A DNA stretch of 64,000 bases from an uncultured Prevotella sp. (GTDB taxonomy: Bacteria; Bacteroidota; Bacteroidia; Bacteroidales; Bacteroidaceae): the NCBI GenBank assembly GCA_934272845.1, contig CAKQSF010000008.1, positions 14,133 through 78,132 on the forward strand, given 5' to 3'. This document shows, piece by piece, positions 1 through 7,769 of the stretch (position 1 is its first letter; the number at the start of each line of letters is the position of its first letter). The translations under genes and the position numbers were made by a program. The notes under the pieces are model-generated. The model was not told the DNA's origin. It searched no databases and saw only the letters and a program-made list of their open reading frames with translations.

Positions 1-1805
1 AGTTCTTGGTTGTAAAGCACAAAACTTGGTGCGCCATCAAGCAGCGAATCCAGTTGCTGTTGCAGGAAACACCGTACGAGGAATGGGTGCTCCATGTCGC
101 GTTTGAAGATGTAGGCATCATATTTATGAATGGAGTCACCGTCCGTATAGTCAGAGAAGTCCACCACAACCTCGTTCTCTCCCAGTCTGTTTCTAACCGT
201 TTGGTAATCTAGGTCAATGAAAGCGTTACGCTCCTTGTAGGGTTTACACTTGTTGCTCAGCCTTTTTTCTAAATTCCTTTGCATGAAGGTCAGGCTGTCA
301 ATCTCGTGTCTGTTGTGCGTGTAATTGCTTTTCATAGCCTGCAGTTTGTTGTTAATAGCGTACAACAAGCGATAGTCGGCAATGTCCTTCTCAGTTCCTT
401 CCTTGCGTATTATGTCGACAACCGACCTCTCAGTCTCGAGTAACAAGGTCTTTGTAAAGAGCATGGCGTTATAACATATCTCCGTCAGTTCGTTGTTTTG
501 AAAACCATATCTCATAGCGAAAGCCGATGTGCATGGCAGGTATTTCAGAGCATCATTCCACAACTGTTCGCGCTGTGAGGCAGTAGAGTAGCGCCATGAC
601 AGCCTCATGTTGGCAAGCATACGCCCCATTGCTTGACGAAACAGGCTGTCAGCCTTGTCAGTGTTGCCGTATGCTCCCTCTATATTGGCTAATTGGAACA
701 GTGTGAGGTGATACAGGTTTGACGTCTCGCCGTGTTTGTTCTTTATTATTTCAGCATATTTTCTGTATATGTCAAACGCCTCCGCGTATCGTTTTTGTTT
801 ATAGTACACCTCGCCTTTGTACTGCAAACTCTTGAATTTCTCAGCCGAGTCCTCCGCTTTTTTATCAGGCACTGCGTAGTAAGCACGGTCAAAACATTCT
901 ATGGCCTTGTCATAGTTATGGAGGTTGAAATAACATATACCTTTTATATTATAGAAGGCAGCAATCATTTCTTTGTCTTGATGCGGATAGCCTACGCCGT
1001 ATTCAAGGCTATCCAGGCAGGCGAGAGCAGCATTATTGTCATTCATCTGAGAGTACAGAGTACACAGATTTTTGTATGCCTGATAATATTTTTCGCTGTT
1101 TTCCCCTTCCAGTTTCTTAGTTTGTTCTACGTATTCCTTAGCGTATTTGATGGCTTCTTGCATATTTCCCCGAAGTTGTTCAAGGGTCATATACGAAGCA
1201 TAGTACAGCAATTTAGCGTTTTCTCTTTCAATGAAATTCAACTTCTGTGCGCTTTCCCAGTATTCCTTCAGATAAACTTCAGCCATCACCAACTCTCTGT
1301 TTTCGATGTAAAAGTTAAACCAGTACATGTGGAATATGATATGTGTCTGTGGTGATTGTGAGGCAAAGTACAGCGAGTCCAGGCTACTCTCGTAGTGGTT
1401 GTAGTCTTCCTTAATGCCCGTCATTCTGCAAAGTTTAAGCAGGCTGGTCAGTATAATCGCTTGGGCAATGTCGCTTTTCTCCTCGTGCGCCATCCTTAAA
1501 GCCTCAAGGTAATGCTCCTTAGCCTCGTCCCATTTTCCCCATTGCATCTCCATGAATCCAATAGATTGCAGCATTTGCGCCTGAAGGTTCATGTCACCCA
1601 TTTCCCCGTAGCCCTTCTCAGCCTTTTTCAAGTCCTCGTATGCTGCTTCATGTTTTCCCGCTTCAGTGTCAAGCGTGCTCTGCCTGTGCCAATACATAGG
1701 ACTGCCGTACCTGTAGGGATTATCTTGAGCACGCACGCATTGCGCTGACAATAGCCAGAGAAGCATAGTCAACACGAAAGAGGATATATAGTGTATGGCT
1801 TTCAT
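1..1805 (-). CDS. Exported TPR-CHAT domain protein (C-terminus cut by window edge)
   Basis: My translation of the minus strand from ATG 1803-1805 is open for 601 codons to base 3 and runs off the window. Residues 1-27 are a signal peptide (hydrophobic run, then CVRAQ). About residues 45-440 are helical repeats of TPR type, for example DLKKAEKGYGEMGD and NYDKAIECFDRAYY. After a linker with LLLETERSV comes RLGENEVVVDF, the usual entry into a CHAT domain, the caspase-related protease fold often fused to TPRs; its catalytic His and Cys would lie outside the window. The start is 7 bases after the membrane-protein stop, so it is the last visible gene of the caspase/sigma operon. TPR assignment is strong; CHAT is inferred from the conserved lead-in and the architecture. 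Confidence 0.8.
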   Translation of the reverse strand, partial: MKAIHYISSFVLTMLLWLLSAQCVRAQDNPYRYGSPMYWHRQSTLDTEAGKHEAAYEDLKKAEKGYGEMGDMNLQAQMLQSIGFMEMQWGKWDEAKEHYLEALRMAHEEKSDIAQAIILTSLLKLCRMTGIKEDYNHYESSLDSLYFASQSPQTHIIFHMYWFNFYIENRELVMAEVYLKEYWESAQKLNFIERENAKLLYYASYMTLEQLRGNMQEAIKYAKEYVEQTKKLEGENSEKYYQAYKNLCTLYSQMNDNNAALACLDSLEYGVGYPHQDKEMIAAFYNIKGICYFNLHNYDKAIECFDRAYYAVPDKKAEDSAEKFKSLQYKGEVYYKQKRYAEAFDIYRKYAEIIKNKHGETSNLYHLTLFQLANIEGAYGNTDKADSLFRQAMGRMLANMRLSWRYSTASQREQLWNDALKYLPCTSAFAMRYGFQNNELTEICYNAMLFTKTLLLETERSVVDIIRKEGTEKDIADYRLLYAINNKLQAMKSNYTHNRHEIDSLTFMQRNLEKRLSNKCKPYKERNAFIDLDYQTVRNRLGENEVVVDFSDYTDGDSIHKYDAYIFKRDMEHPFLVRCFLQQQLDSLLDGAPSFVLYNQE

Positions 1806-1812
1806 TATCTTG

Positions 1813-2235
1813 TTACTTATGAGGTGTTGTGGCATGGGAGGTCACGGAATCCTTCATCGTGCTGTCGCATGGTACGAAAACATCGTCGCCACCACGCACG
1901 TTACCATCGTCAGCAGCGTCACCTTGCAACAGTGGAGGGACCACGAAGAATCCTATCACCAACGCAGCGGCTATGCCGGCAATGCTTATGCTCACCATCG
2001 CTCTACGCTTTCTTCGTTGCATTGCTTGGTAGTATGTGTTGCGGAAACCATTCGTCTGCTCCGCCTTGCTCGAAGCGCTCCTTACGCTCGCAATAACCAA
2101 CTTCGTGAACTCGTATTGCCTCCTTCTCTCCTCCTTCTCCTCTATCCATTTCATGAACAGCGTCTTATCCTTCTCCGTCCACGTGTCCTTGTGGAGCAGG
2201 AAGTCATCAATTCTGTCTTGCGTATCCTTGTCCAT
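1813..2235 (-). CDS. Single-pass membrane protein, predicted anti-sigma factor
   Basis: 140 residues. The N-terminal ~75 residues are charged and helical (DFLLHKDTWTEKDKTLFMKW, then EEKEERRRQYEF), resembling the cytoplasmic N-terminal region of FecR-type anti-sigma factors. A basic stretch (RRKRR) then leads into one hydrophobic helix at about 79-102, followed by a ~38-residue acidic tail predicted to be periplasmic. It lies 12 bases after the sigma-factor gene and 7 bases before the TPR-CHAT gene, the usual place for an anti-sigma factor. No FecR-type periplasmic domain is present, so it would be a minimal version. Function is inferred from topology and position; it could be an unrelated membrane anchor. 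Confidence 0.6.
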   Translation of the reverse strand: MDKDTQDRIDDFLLHKDTWTEKDKTLFMKWIEEKEERRRQYEFTKLVIASVRSASSKAEQTNGFRNTYYQAMQRRKRRAMVSISIAGIAAALVIGFFVVPPLLQGDAADDGNVRGGDDVFVPCDSTMKDSVTSHATTPHK

Positions 2236-2247
2236 GGTGTTGTCGTC

Positions 2248-2913
2248 TTATGATTTTAGGTAAGTATTATAAATGCTCTGTGCCGAGGTGCGTAGTGATT
2301 CCATGCACTTATACTTCTTCGTCTTCAGAGCGTCCTTTGATGTTATCGTGGGCATCTCGTTGAGAATGATGTCCAGGTCCTTCTCCTCATAATAGAACTT
2401 GCGCAGTATCTCGGCGCAGCGTACCGACATGTGGGCGATAACGTCGGCAATGATGTCGTGCATAGTATCCCCCTCAGTGTCGTATAGAGCGTCAATATAC
2501 TCCTGTTCGTTGAAGCGTTCTGCAGCGTTACGTCTTCTCCATACCGTTTCAGGGTCAGCGTAGTACGGATTGTTTTTTACCCATTCCTTATACTTAATGC
2601 GCGCTATACCCATGAAGTATGTCAGTATGCTGCACTTCAAAGGCTCGCCATTCTTGCCCATAACGATGCCACGGTCCGTGGAAATCTTACCGTTATCAAT
2701 GTGCTCCCACAACGTGATGAAGGTGCGTTGGAAAATCTCGTCAGCAGTTTCGTCATCAGCAAAGAATACACCCCGGTGGTTTTCCCGGAAATAATCCATG
2801 CAATAGTCGTACAGTTCCTGCTGTATCTTCCTGTCATTTGTGTTCATGCCCATCACTAGGCGAGCCTCCTTCTCCTGCAACCGAGTGCGCATAGGTCCTA
2901 TCTTCGCCATCAT
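2248..2913 (-). CDS. Sigma-70 family (ECF-like) RNA polymerase sigma factor
   Basis: 221 residues. A region-2-like segment (DEIFQRTFITLWEHI, then LTYFMGIARIKYKEW) is followed by a linker and a region-4 helix-turn-helix (CAEILRKFYYEEKDLDIILN, then KTKKYKCMESL). This matches Bacteroidetes ECF-type sigma factors. The first ATG (2911-2913) overlaps the caspase stop as ATGA, which suggests translational coupling; internal Met codons 8 and 22 are alternatives. It probably directs RNA polymerase to a small regulon that may include its own operon. The membrane protein encoded next is its likely inhibitor. Confidence 0.8.
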   Translation of the reverse strand: MMAKIGPMRTRLQEKEARLVMGMNTNDRKIQQELYDYCMDYFRENHRGVFFADDETADEIFQRTFITLWEHIDNGKISTDRGIVMGKNGEPLKCSILTYFMGIARIKYKEWVKNNPYYADPETVWRRRNAAERFNEQEYIDALYDTEGDTMHDIIADVIAHMSVRCAEILRKFYYEEKDLDIILNEMPTITSKDALKTKKYKCMESLRTSAQSIYNTYLKS

Positions 2914-3875
2914 TTGCTCAGTATATCGATTATGTAATATCTGTCTTTGTCCTCCCCCGATAGTTCAGGGTATTGCGAACTGCTGCGTGTATTGCTACTT
3001 ACTACCTTTCTTATTCTCCTCATCAACTCCTCGTTGTTAACCCTATCGCCCCTCCTTATCTCCTGGCAAAGGGCGTAAGTCAGTTTGCCCATAGGCGGAT
3101 TCTTCATCTCCGTGTTCTTCTGGTTGCTCCTGCATGCGCTAATGGTTATCCACTTTTCAGGTAATGGAACAGCCTTCGGGTTGACAACCCTCTCGCTAGT
3201 GAAGAACGACTTCATTGCTTCGAACGCCTCTTCGGTGCCTCGTGCGCACTGTCCGTCAACCATTAAGGTGTCCTCCACGCCCCTTACGCAGTCCTGCTCT
3301 TCGTCCTCCCTCGTAGCGTCGCCACTGTGGCAGGCGTCTAAGACGACAAGCATCCTGCCACTGTTGCCAATCCTTCGGCGTATGGCGTTGAGGTAAACGT
3401 TAACCTCGTCGTCCGTAAGGTGGCGCTCACCGTGATACGTACGGCTTGCCCTGCGCATGGCATCGTAAGGAATCCAACACTCGTCCAGTCCGTCCCTTTC
3501 GTCATTGTGGCGGTCTGTCATCTGCTGTCCGTGCCCAGAATAATGCACGTACACCACGTCACCCTCCCGACATACCATTGCCAACTTCTTGAAAGCCCCT
3601 ACAATTGCAGCCTTTGTAGCCTGCTGATTAACCAGCGCGGTGATGTGGCGGTAGCCAGCATCCTTCAGAAGGGCCCTTACGTATGGCACGTCCTTATCGC
3701 CATTTATCTTGCCCCACGCACTATCCTGCTGCTGCCCTAAGCCAATAAGCAACGCTCTCTTTGTCTGCGCCTGGGTAGGGGCAGACAAAGAGAGCAATAT
3801 AAGAAGAATGCATGTCAGTACCGTTCTTGTTACTGACAGCAGGTAAAAGAGTCTCTGCATGATGGGGTTATGCAA
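2910..3875 (-). CDS. Exported caspase-family (C14, metacaspase-like) protease
   Basis: 321 residues. The p20 caspase fold is clear: strand 1 KRALLIGLG (39-47), catalytic His115 in YVHYSGHGQQ, and catalytic Cys182 in VVLDACHSGD. The N-terminus is a signal peptide or signal anchor (about 10-36, ending APTQAQ), so the protease should act in the periplasm or on the envelope; Met6 is an alternative start. The region between His and Cys contains DERDGLDECWIPYDA, typical of prokaryotic C14 proteins. It is the first gene of the operon followed by sigma factor, membrane protein and TPR-CHAT. Substrate unknown. Export is notable because most studied bacterial caspase homologues are treated as cytosolic effectors. 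Confidence 0.88.
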   Translation of the reverse strand: MHNPIMQRLFYLLSVTRTVLTCILLILLSLSAPTQAQTKRALLIGLGQQQDSAWGKINGDKDVPYVRALLKDAGYRHITALVNQQATKAAIVGAFKKLAMVCREGDVVYVHYSGHGQQMTDRHNDERDGLDECWIPYDAMRRASRTYHGERHLTDDEVNVYLNAIRRRIGNSGRMLVVLDACHSGDATREDEEQDCVRGVEDTLMVDGQCARGTEEAFEAMKSFFTSERVVNPKAVPLPEKWITISACRSNQKNTEMKNPPMGKLTYALCQEIRRGDRVNNEELMRRIRKVVSSNTRSSSQYPELSGEDKDRYYIIDILSK

Positions 3876-3900
3876 ATAATTATAGGTTATTAGACTGTAA

Positions 3901-4335
3901 GTAATGTTTAAAAAATAACTTAGTGACGGTGAAAAAATAAATTGGTATAATTTATGTCATAGATTTTTGAGATAGTTTGAAGACATGAAGATGGACCAAT
4001 GCGAGCATTGTGACTGATGAATGGCTCCAAAATATCCAAAAAGATGTGACAAGACAACTTTATCTTAGACATTATTTACCTCGTTAAATTGTACCAAGTT
4101 ATTTTTTTACCGTCACTTAATCAATTTTATTATAGTTAGAGTGATATTGCGTTACGCGTTTTTTATCTCATCTTGCTGGCTATTTTGTGGCTATTCATCA
4201 GTCACGATGCTCGCATCGACCCGCTCCGCTTTCGCTTCTCCCCCCATTTGTCGGGGGAGGGCAACCATCTTCATTTCCCCAAAATCTCTCGGCAATCAGA
4301 GGTAAAAAGTGCGTAAGTTATTTTTTCAACATTAC
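3901..4335 (-). mobile_element. MITE family 1, copy with a second copy nested inside
   Basis: The ends are imperfect inverted repeats: left starts GTAATGTTTAAAAAATAA, right ends TTATTTTTTCAACATTAC. The direct repeat TAA flanks both sides (3898-3900 and 4336-4338). Another copy is inserted at 3923-4116. Without it and its target duplication the outer copy is 238 bp, 194 plus a 44-bp G/C-rich hairpin insert near 4220-4265. The central hairpin (CGATGCGAGCATCG, then TGACTGA) lies on the minus strand. No coding capacity. Confidence 0.75.
3923..4116 (+). mobile_element. MITE family 1, inner copy (194 bp)
   Basis: Starts GTGACGGTGAAAAAATAA and ends TTATTTTTTTACCGTCAC, with TTA on both sides (3920-3922, 4117-4119). 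The inverted similarity extends about 33 bp inward. The centre carries the hairpin CAATGCGAGCATTG followed by TGACTGATGAAT. The length is exactly that of the copy at 39861-40054. It sits inside the outer copy, so it inserted later. Confidence 0.75.
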
Positions 4336-4435
4336 TAAGTGGCGATAAAACCCACTAAGTAAAATCTAAAGCAAAGGTAATGATTTAATCTGAAGACGCA
4401 AAATAAAATCCAGACTTTTTTACTTTAGGCTTAAT

Positions 4436-4503
4436 CTATTAATTACCTTTGTTATATTCCGAAACTATTATCGAGTTCAACGTGTAAGTAAGAGAAGAAG
4501 TGT
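4436..4503. repeat. MITE family 3, one-ended fragment
   Basis: This stretch, from TCTATTAATTACCTTTGTTA through the CGAGTTCAA segment to AGTAAGAGAAGAAGTGTA, closely matches the reverse complement of the right half of the element at 62772-62963. The other end is absent here. A second short fragment resembling the element end (GGTGGCTGTATAAATTGTCA) lies at 4797-4830. Confidence 0.6.
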
Positions 4504-4560
4504 AACGATATCGTAGTTGCAAAAATGGTAAATTAGGGAAATCGCAGAAAATGTGCTTAA

Positions 4561-4630
4561 TTGCATTGTAATCACTATGCTTTTACCACGTAATTAGGTA
4601 GTGATTACCTAGTAAAAGCATAGTGATTAC
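4561..4630. repeat. 22-bp periodic array (ATTAC type), about 3 units
   Basis: Units of 22 bp alternate the GTAATCAC/GTGATTAC core with a short linker. The same core recurs at 16563-16657, 35588-35695 and 50746-50838. A separate 20-bp direct repeat (GCAAAAATGGTAAATTA) lies outside it at 4519 and 4711. Apart from elements listed separately, 3876-4845 holds nothing else I recognise. Confidence 0.6.
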
Positions 4631-4751
4631 TGAGAAAAAAGATATATATTATTGAGAGGGTGCGTAATATTCTTATAATCAGCGAGATATGCTAAAGGAG
4701 AGTTTTGTGGGCAAAAATGGTAAATTATGGAAACTACCCTTGGTAAATAGA

Positions 4752-4788
4752 AACGCGCTAATCCTTCAGAGAAGAGAATTAGCGCGTT
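4752..4788 (-). terminator. Hairpin terminator after the exporter genes
   Basis: An 11-bp perfect stem, AACGCGCTAAT paired with ATTAGCGCGTT. On the minus strand it is followed by TTTCTATTT, 58 bases after the stop of the 4846-5346 gene. Confidence 0.65.
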
Positions 4789-4845
4789 CATTAAATGGTG
4801 GCTGTATAAATTGTCACCGTTAATATTTTGTGTGTTGGGTAATTA

Positions 4846-5346
4846 TTATTTACCTATGTGCTTCCTTTTGCGCGTTACAGCATAAGGGATGTTTCCGAAA
4901 ATGAAGAGTGGTACGGTAACACCTATTACCATAAGTGCGATGATGGTAACGGTCATCATACCGTTATAGCAGAGAAGGTAATTGTAATGGTAAAACTCTT
5001 CTTCTGGTATGTCAGTAAGACATCTTACGAGTGATTCAACAGTACGATAGGCGTACATACCTGGAATCATTGGTAGCAGAGCGGGGAAAGAGAGAGACTC
5101 TGCAGGACAACGCCACCAACGAGCGAAGGGAATGGACATAAAACCTATAACGAGTGATGCAACGAAGGCAGCGAGGACAATGGACCATCCTGCTCCGTTC
5201 ATGAGGGCGTAACGTGTGGCGTGACCCATGGCGGCAAGCAGTGCACAGCCAGAGAATGCCTTAAGAGGAACGTTACTTATGCTGCCGAAACCTATAGCGG
5301 CAATGGCTGCGAAGAAACCGTCTTCTATTAGTTCGAGAAGAAACAT
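4846..5346 (-). CDS. Threonine/serine exporter, ThrE C-terminal-domain protein
   Basis: 166 residues, almost entirely hydrophobic, with about four or five membrane helices. It corresponds to the small C-terminal half of ThrE-type exporters (DUF3815/ThrE_2 group); FPALLPMIPGMYAYRTVESL is characteristic. With the 5556-6359 product it should form a split inner-membrane exporter of threonine or serine, as in many Bacteroidetes. A 209-base spacer with a long RNA hairpin separates the two genes, so their expression may be uncoupled. Substrate is by family, not shown here. Confidence 0.75.
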   Translation of the reverse strand: MFLLELIEDGFFAAIAAIGFGSISNVPLKAFSGCALLAAMGHATRYALMNGAGWSIVLAAFVASLVIGFMSIPFARWWRCPAESLSFPALLPMIPGMYAYRTVESLVRCLTDIPEEEFYHYNYLLCYNGMMTVTIIALMVIGVTVPLFIFGNIPYAVTRKRKHIGK

Positions 5347-5452
5347 TGTGCTATTGTTTTTTGGGGTGAAGGTTTGGGCTTTTAGTATTTGTCTTGTCGT
5401 AAGTCTTATGAGACATAAACCCCTTTGAACCTATAACCAGAGCCCCGATAAA

Positions 5453-5515
5453 CGGGTGCCCCGCCTTAAGGTGGAATGGTTATGAGTAAAAGTAACCCTT
5501 AAGGCAGGTGGCCCG
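5453..5515 (-). ncRNA. Candidate structured RNA or attenuator between the exporter genes
   Basis: A near-perfect 19-bp stem joins 5453-5471 to 5497-5515, including CCTTAAGGC on both arms, with an inner GGTTA/TAACC helix in the loop. On the minus strand a second hairpin (CCCG-TTTAT-CGGG) follows. It is far longer than a usual terminator, lacks a clean U-tract, and sits 40 bases after the stop of the first exporter gene. It could be an intercistronic processing element, an attenuator or an sRNA. No known Rfam family was recognised. Confidence 0.4.
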
Positions 5516-5555
5516 CAAATTGTTAATAACTTAAACTTTTTCTATTTATGGTAAT

Positions 5556-6359
5556 TTAGAAGAATTCTACATTCATCATGATTATCGCCAAACATAGTCC
5601 TATGGCAAGGCAACCAGTAAGGATGATGGCTGTAATGAAGCGACAGATGCTACAGATGTAATGGCCGTAGATAAGGTCGCTGATGGCGTTGATGTATGGT
5701 ATTCCTGGTACGAGATACAGTACGCTGGTGGCGAGGGCTATCTCTGGGGTGTTACCTAAATGGAAAACATAGCCAGATGTTGCTATTACAGCGGAGAAGC
5801 ATGCCGCTATGATGGTAGCCACGCGTATGTCGACCTTCATGGAATGTAACTTGTTCTTCAAGTAGAAACCGTCTATGGTAGCGATGAATACGATAAGCAT
5901 TGCAATGGCATCACCGTTAAACAATCGGCAGAAGGATGCGTTGGCAAAGCCTACTAGAATTAAAACGAGCCATTTGTTGAGTCTCTTGCGCGTAGTAAGG
6001 TATCTCAGCATGCGGTTGGCTACGGGCAGTGGCAAGTGTCTGTCAGCAATACGCCAACTAAGTGTGCTGAGACTACTGTTCTGCTCAAAGTTCAGTCCGC
6101 CAGTGCTGATGCGCTCGTTGTTAGTGTAAGAATGGTTATGGTCACCATCCCACACTGTCATCATGATGTGGAGCGGGAATATCGTTACCTCGGCACTTGT
6201 GCCATACGACTCTGCTATGCGTTCTACGTTTTTCTCAATACGTATAGTTGTAGTGCCACAGGCAAGCAGTGAAGCAGCGTAATGTGATAGGAATAAGGCT
6301 ATCTCCTTTAGTCTCAGGTGTACCTCGTCGGCAGTCTTACAATTCTTAACGTGACTCAT
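5556..6359 (-). CDS. Threonine/serine exporter, ThrE N-terminal-domain protein
   Basis: 267 residues. The soluble N-terminal ~115 residues (HYAASLLACGTTTIRIEKNV) are the DUF1212/ThrE signature, followed by five predicted membrane helices from about residue 130, including VLYLVPGIPYINAISDLIYG. It is the large half of a split ThrE-like exporter; 4846-5346 is the partner. Its start overlaps the end of the small membrane-protein gene by 14 bases, so the two are probably cotranscribed, and the LysR gene lies just upstream. Confidence 0.8.
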   Translation of the reverse strand: MSHVKNCKTADEVHLRLKEIALFLSHYAASLLACGTTTIRIEKNVERIAESYGTSAEVTIFPLHIMMTVWDGDHNHSYTNNERISTGGLNFEQNSSLSTLSWRIADRHLPLPVANRMLRYLTTRKRLNKWLVLILVGFANASFCRLFNGDAIAMLIVFIATIDGFYLKNKLHSMKVDIRVATIIAACFSAVIATSGYVFHLGNTPEIALATSVLYLVPGIPYINAISDLIYGHYICSICRFITAIILTGCLAIGLCLAIIMMNVEFF

Positions 6360-6558
6360 TCCACTCTATTTTTATTTCTTTTCCTTCGTCCCAGCCTATG
6401 ATGTTGTATTTCTTATTGATTGCAATCAGCCAATGTAGTGTTTGTTTGCCAAATGCAATAATCAACGTGAGGGCTATACATGCCCAAATCATCCATTCGT
6501 TGTAATCAATTGTTGATGATGCGGCAGCCCTGGCCGCTGCCAAGAAAAGTGATGTCAT
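6346..6558 (-). CDS. Small membrane protein of unknown function
   Basis: 70 residues: one hydrophobic helix (WMIWACIALTLIIAFG, about 22-38) preceded by an alanine-rich N-terminus and followed by a charged tail ending EGKEIKIEWNESR. It overlaps the ThrE-like gene by 14 bases and starts 45 bases after the LysR stop, so position supports a real gene. No family recognised; it may be an accessory subunit of the exporter. Confidence 0.5.
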   Translation of the reverse strand: MTSLFLAAARAAASSTIDYNEWMIWACIALTLIIAFGKQTLHWLIAINKKYNIIGWDEGKEIKIEWNESR

Positions 6559-6603
6559 AGTTGTTTAATTATTTACTGTATTTATTATTTTTTTTATTGT
6601 CAC

Positions 6604-7506
6604 TTACATCCATGAGTAAAGTCTGTTTTTGATAGCGTTAGTATCGCAGAGCAGACGTATAAACTCTTTTGTTGCTTCTTTCTTATATGATTCTTTTAGT
6701 ATATGGAAAGACCCCGTCATTGTTGCCTCAGGTTCGTCTATAGGTATGGCGCACAGTCCTTTGCTTGTCTCTATTGCCGCACTTGATAGCACAGTAACAT
6801 AGTTAGAGTTGCGTACTAGTCGCAGCAGTGGGTTGACGGAATTCATCTGTATTATGGTGTTTAGTTCCAAACTGCGCTTACTTACCATTGCTTCTAACGT
6901 GTTGCGCGCCTGTAGTCCCTTAGTTGGCAGAACCAAATCATAGTCGGCAAGTTGGTGTACGCTGATTCGTTTGTACTTTGCCAGTGGATGGTCTTCTCTT
7001 ACTATAGCAGACAGACGGTCGTCAAACAGTATGTGTGATTCTATCTGTGGATAAGACTCATAGGGCTTAAAAGACAGTACAAAGTCGGCTTCACGTTTGG
7101 ATAACATGTCCATCAGTTCGTCCATAGTCTTGTAATAGACGTTAAGTTTTATGCCTGGATAAGTTTTGTGAAACTGCATTATACATTCATTGAGCAGCAT
7201 ACTGAATGAGTGTGTCACTCCAACGTTAAGTGTTCCCGCCCTAAGTCCCAGCAAGTCGTTCATGCGGTTGACGCAGTTGTCTGCCTGCTGTAGTGTCTGT
7301 CGGGCAAAGGGAAGCAGTTCTATGCCAGCCTGTGAAAGACTGACCTCGTGGCTGTTGCGATGAAACAAAGTAACGTTAAGTTCTTCTTCCAGCATTTTAA
7401 TAGACTGTGAGAATGAACTCTGCGTAACACACAGCGCTCTTGCTGCTTCTGTGAAATTAAGCGTTTCGGCAGCCTTTACGAAAGCACGCAATTGTCTTAG
7501 TTCCAT
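6604..7506 (-). CDS. LysR-family transcriptional regulator
   Basis: 300 residues, standard LysR length. The N-terminal winged HTH is clear (MELRQLRAFVKAAETLNFTE, then ALCVTQSSFSQSIKMLEEEL). The effector-binding domain starts near residue 90. A strong promoter lies 45-76 bases upstream. The gene is co-directional with the small membrane protein and exporter genes, so they may be its operon partners and targets; the effector may be an amino acid, by inference only. OxyR-type Cys pairing is not evident. Confidence 0.88.
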   Translation of the reverse strand: MELRQLRAFVKAAETLNFTEAARALCVTQSSFSQSIKMLEEELNVTLFHRNSHEVSLSQAGIELLPFARQTLQQADNCVNRMNDLLGLRAGTLNVGVTHSFSMLLNECIMQFHKTYPGIKLNVYYKTMDELMDMLSKREADFVLSFKPYESYPQIESHILFDDRLSAIVREDHPLAKYKRISVHQLADYDLVLPTKGLQARNTLEAMVSKRSLELNTIIQMNSVNPLLRLVRNSNYVTVLSSAAIETSKGLCAIPIDEPEATMTGSFHILKESYKKEATKEFIRLLCDTNAIKNRLYSWM

Positions 7507-7550
7507 TGTTGTTCAAGTTTGTTTCTTTGTTCTCTTTCTTAATCGCGGTG

Positions 7551-7582
7551 CAAAGGTATTGCTAATTTCGTATATTGACAAA
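7551..7582 (-). promoter_or_regulatory. Promoter of the LysR gene
   Basis: On the minus strand, TTTG (7579-7582), 20-base spacer, TACCTTTG (7551-7558). This is an exact match to the Bacteroidetes vegetative promoter, 45 bases before the ATG. Confidence 0.75.
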
Positions 7583-7707
7583 TGATTATTCACGGAATAA
7601 TCGAATGTTGGTATCGTTATATCGAATAGCAAATAACGCGTTTTAGTGTGTGTTTACTGTAGTAATTACACTGTACTTACCTTTTAACTCCGAATATAGT
7701 ATAAAAA

Positions 7708-7745
7708 AATGCCGCATCGAAGGAATTTCCTTGTGTTGCGGCATT
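7708..7745 (-). terminator. Rho-independent terminator after murI
   Basis: Stem AATGCCGCA/TGCGGCATT with an inner AAGGAAATTCCTT helix; on the minus strand it is followed by a T-run (TTTTTAT). It lies 24 bases after the murI stop and ends the envelope operon. Confidence 0.8.
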
Positions 7746-7769
7746 ATAGAATTTCGATTGTGGGTTTCG

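Noticed and set aside
732..1355. Open reading frame of 207 codons on the plus strand
   Set aside because: It is antisense to the TPR-CHAT gene, which has a signal peptide and recognisable repeats; the plus frame is rich in Phe/Val and matches nothing.
5347..5555. 6S RNA or tmRNA
   Set aside because: The hairpin lacks the 6S central bubble that I could defend and there is no tag reading frame or CCA-ended acceptor stem.
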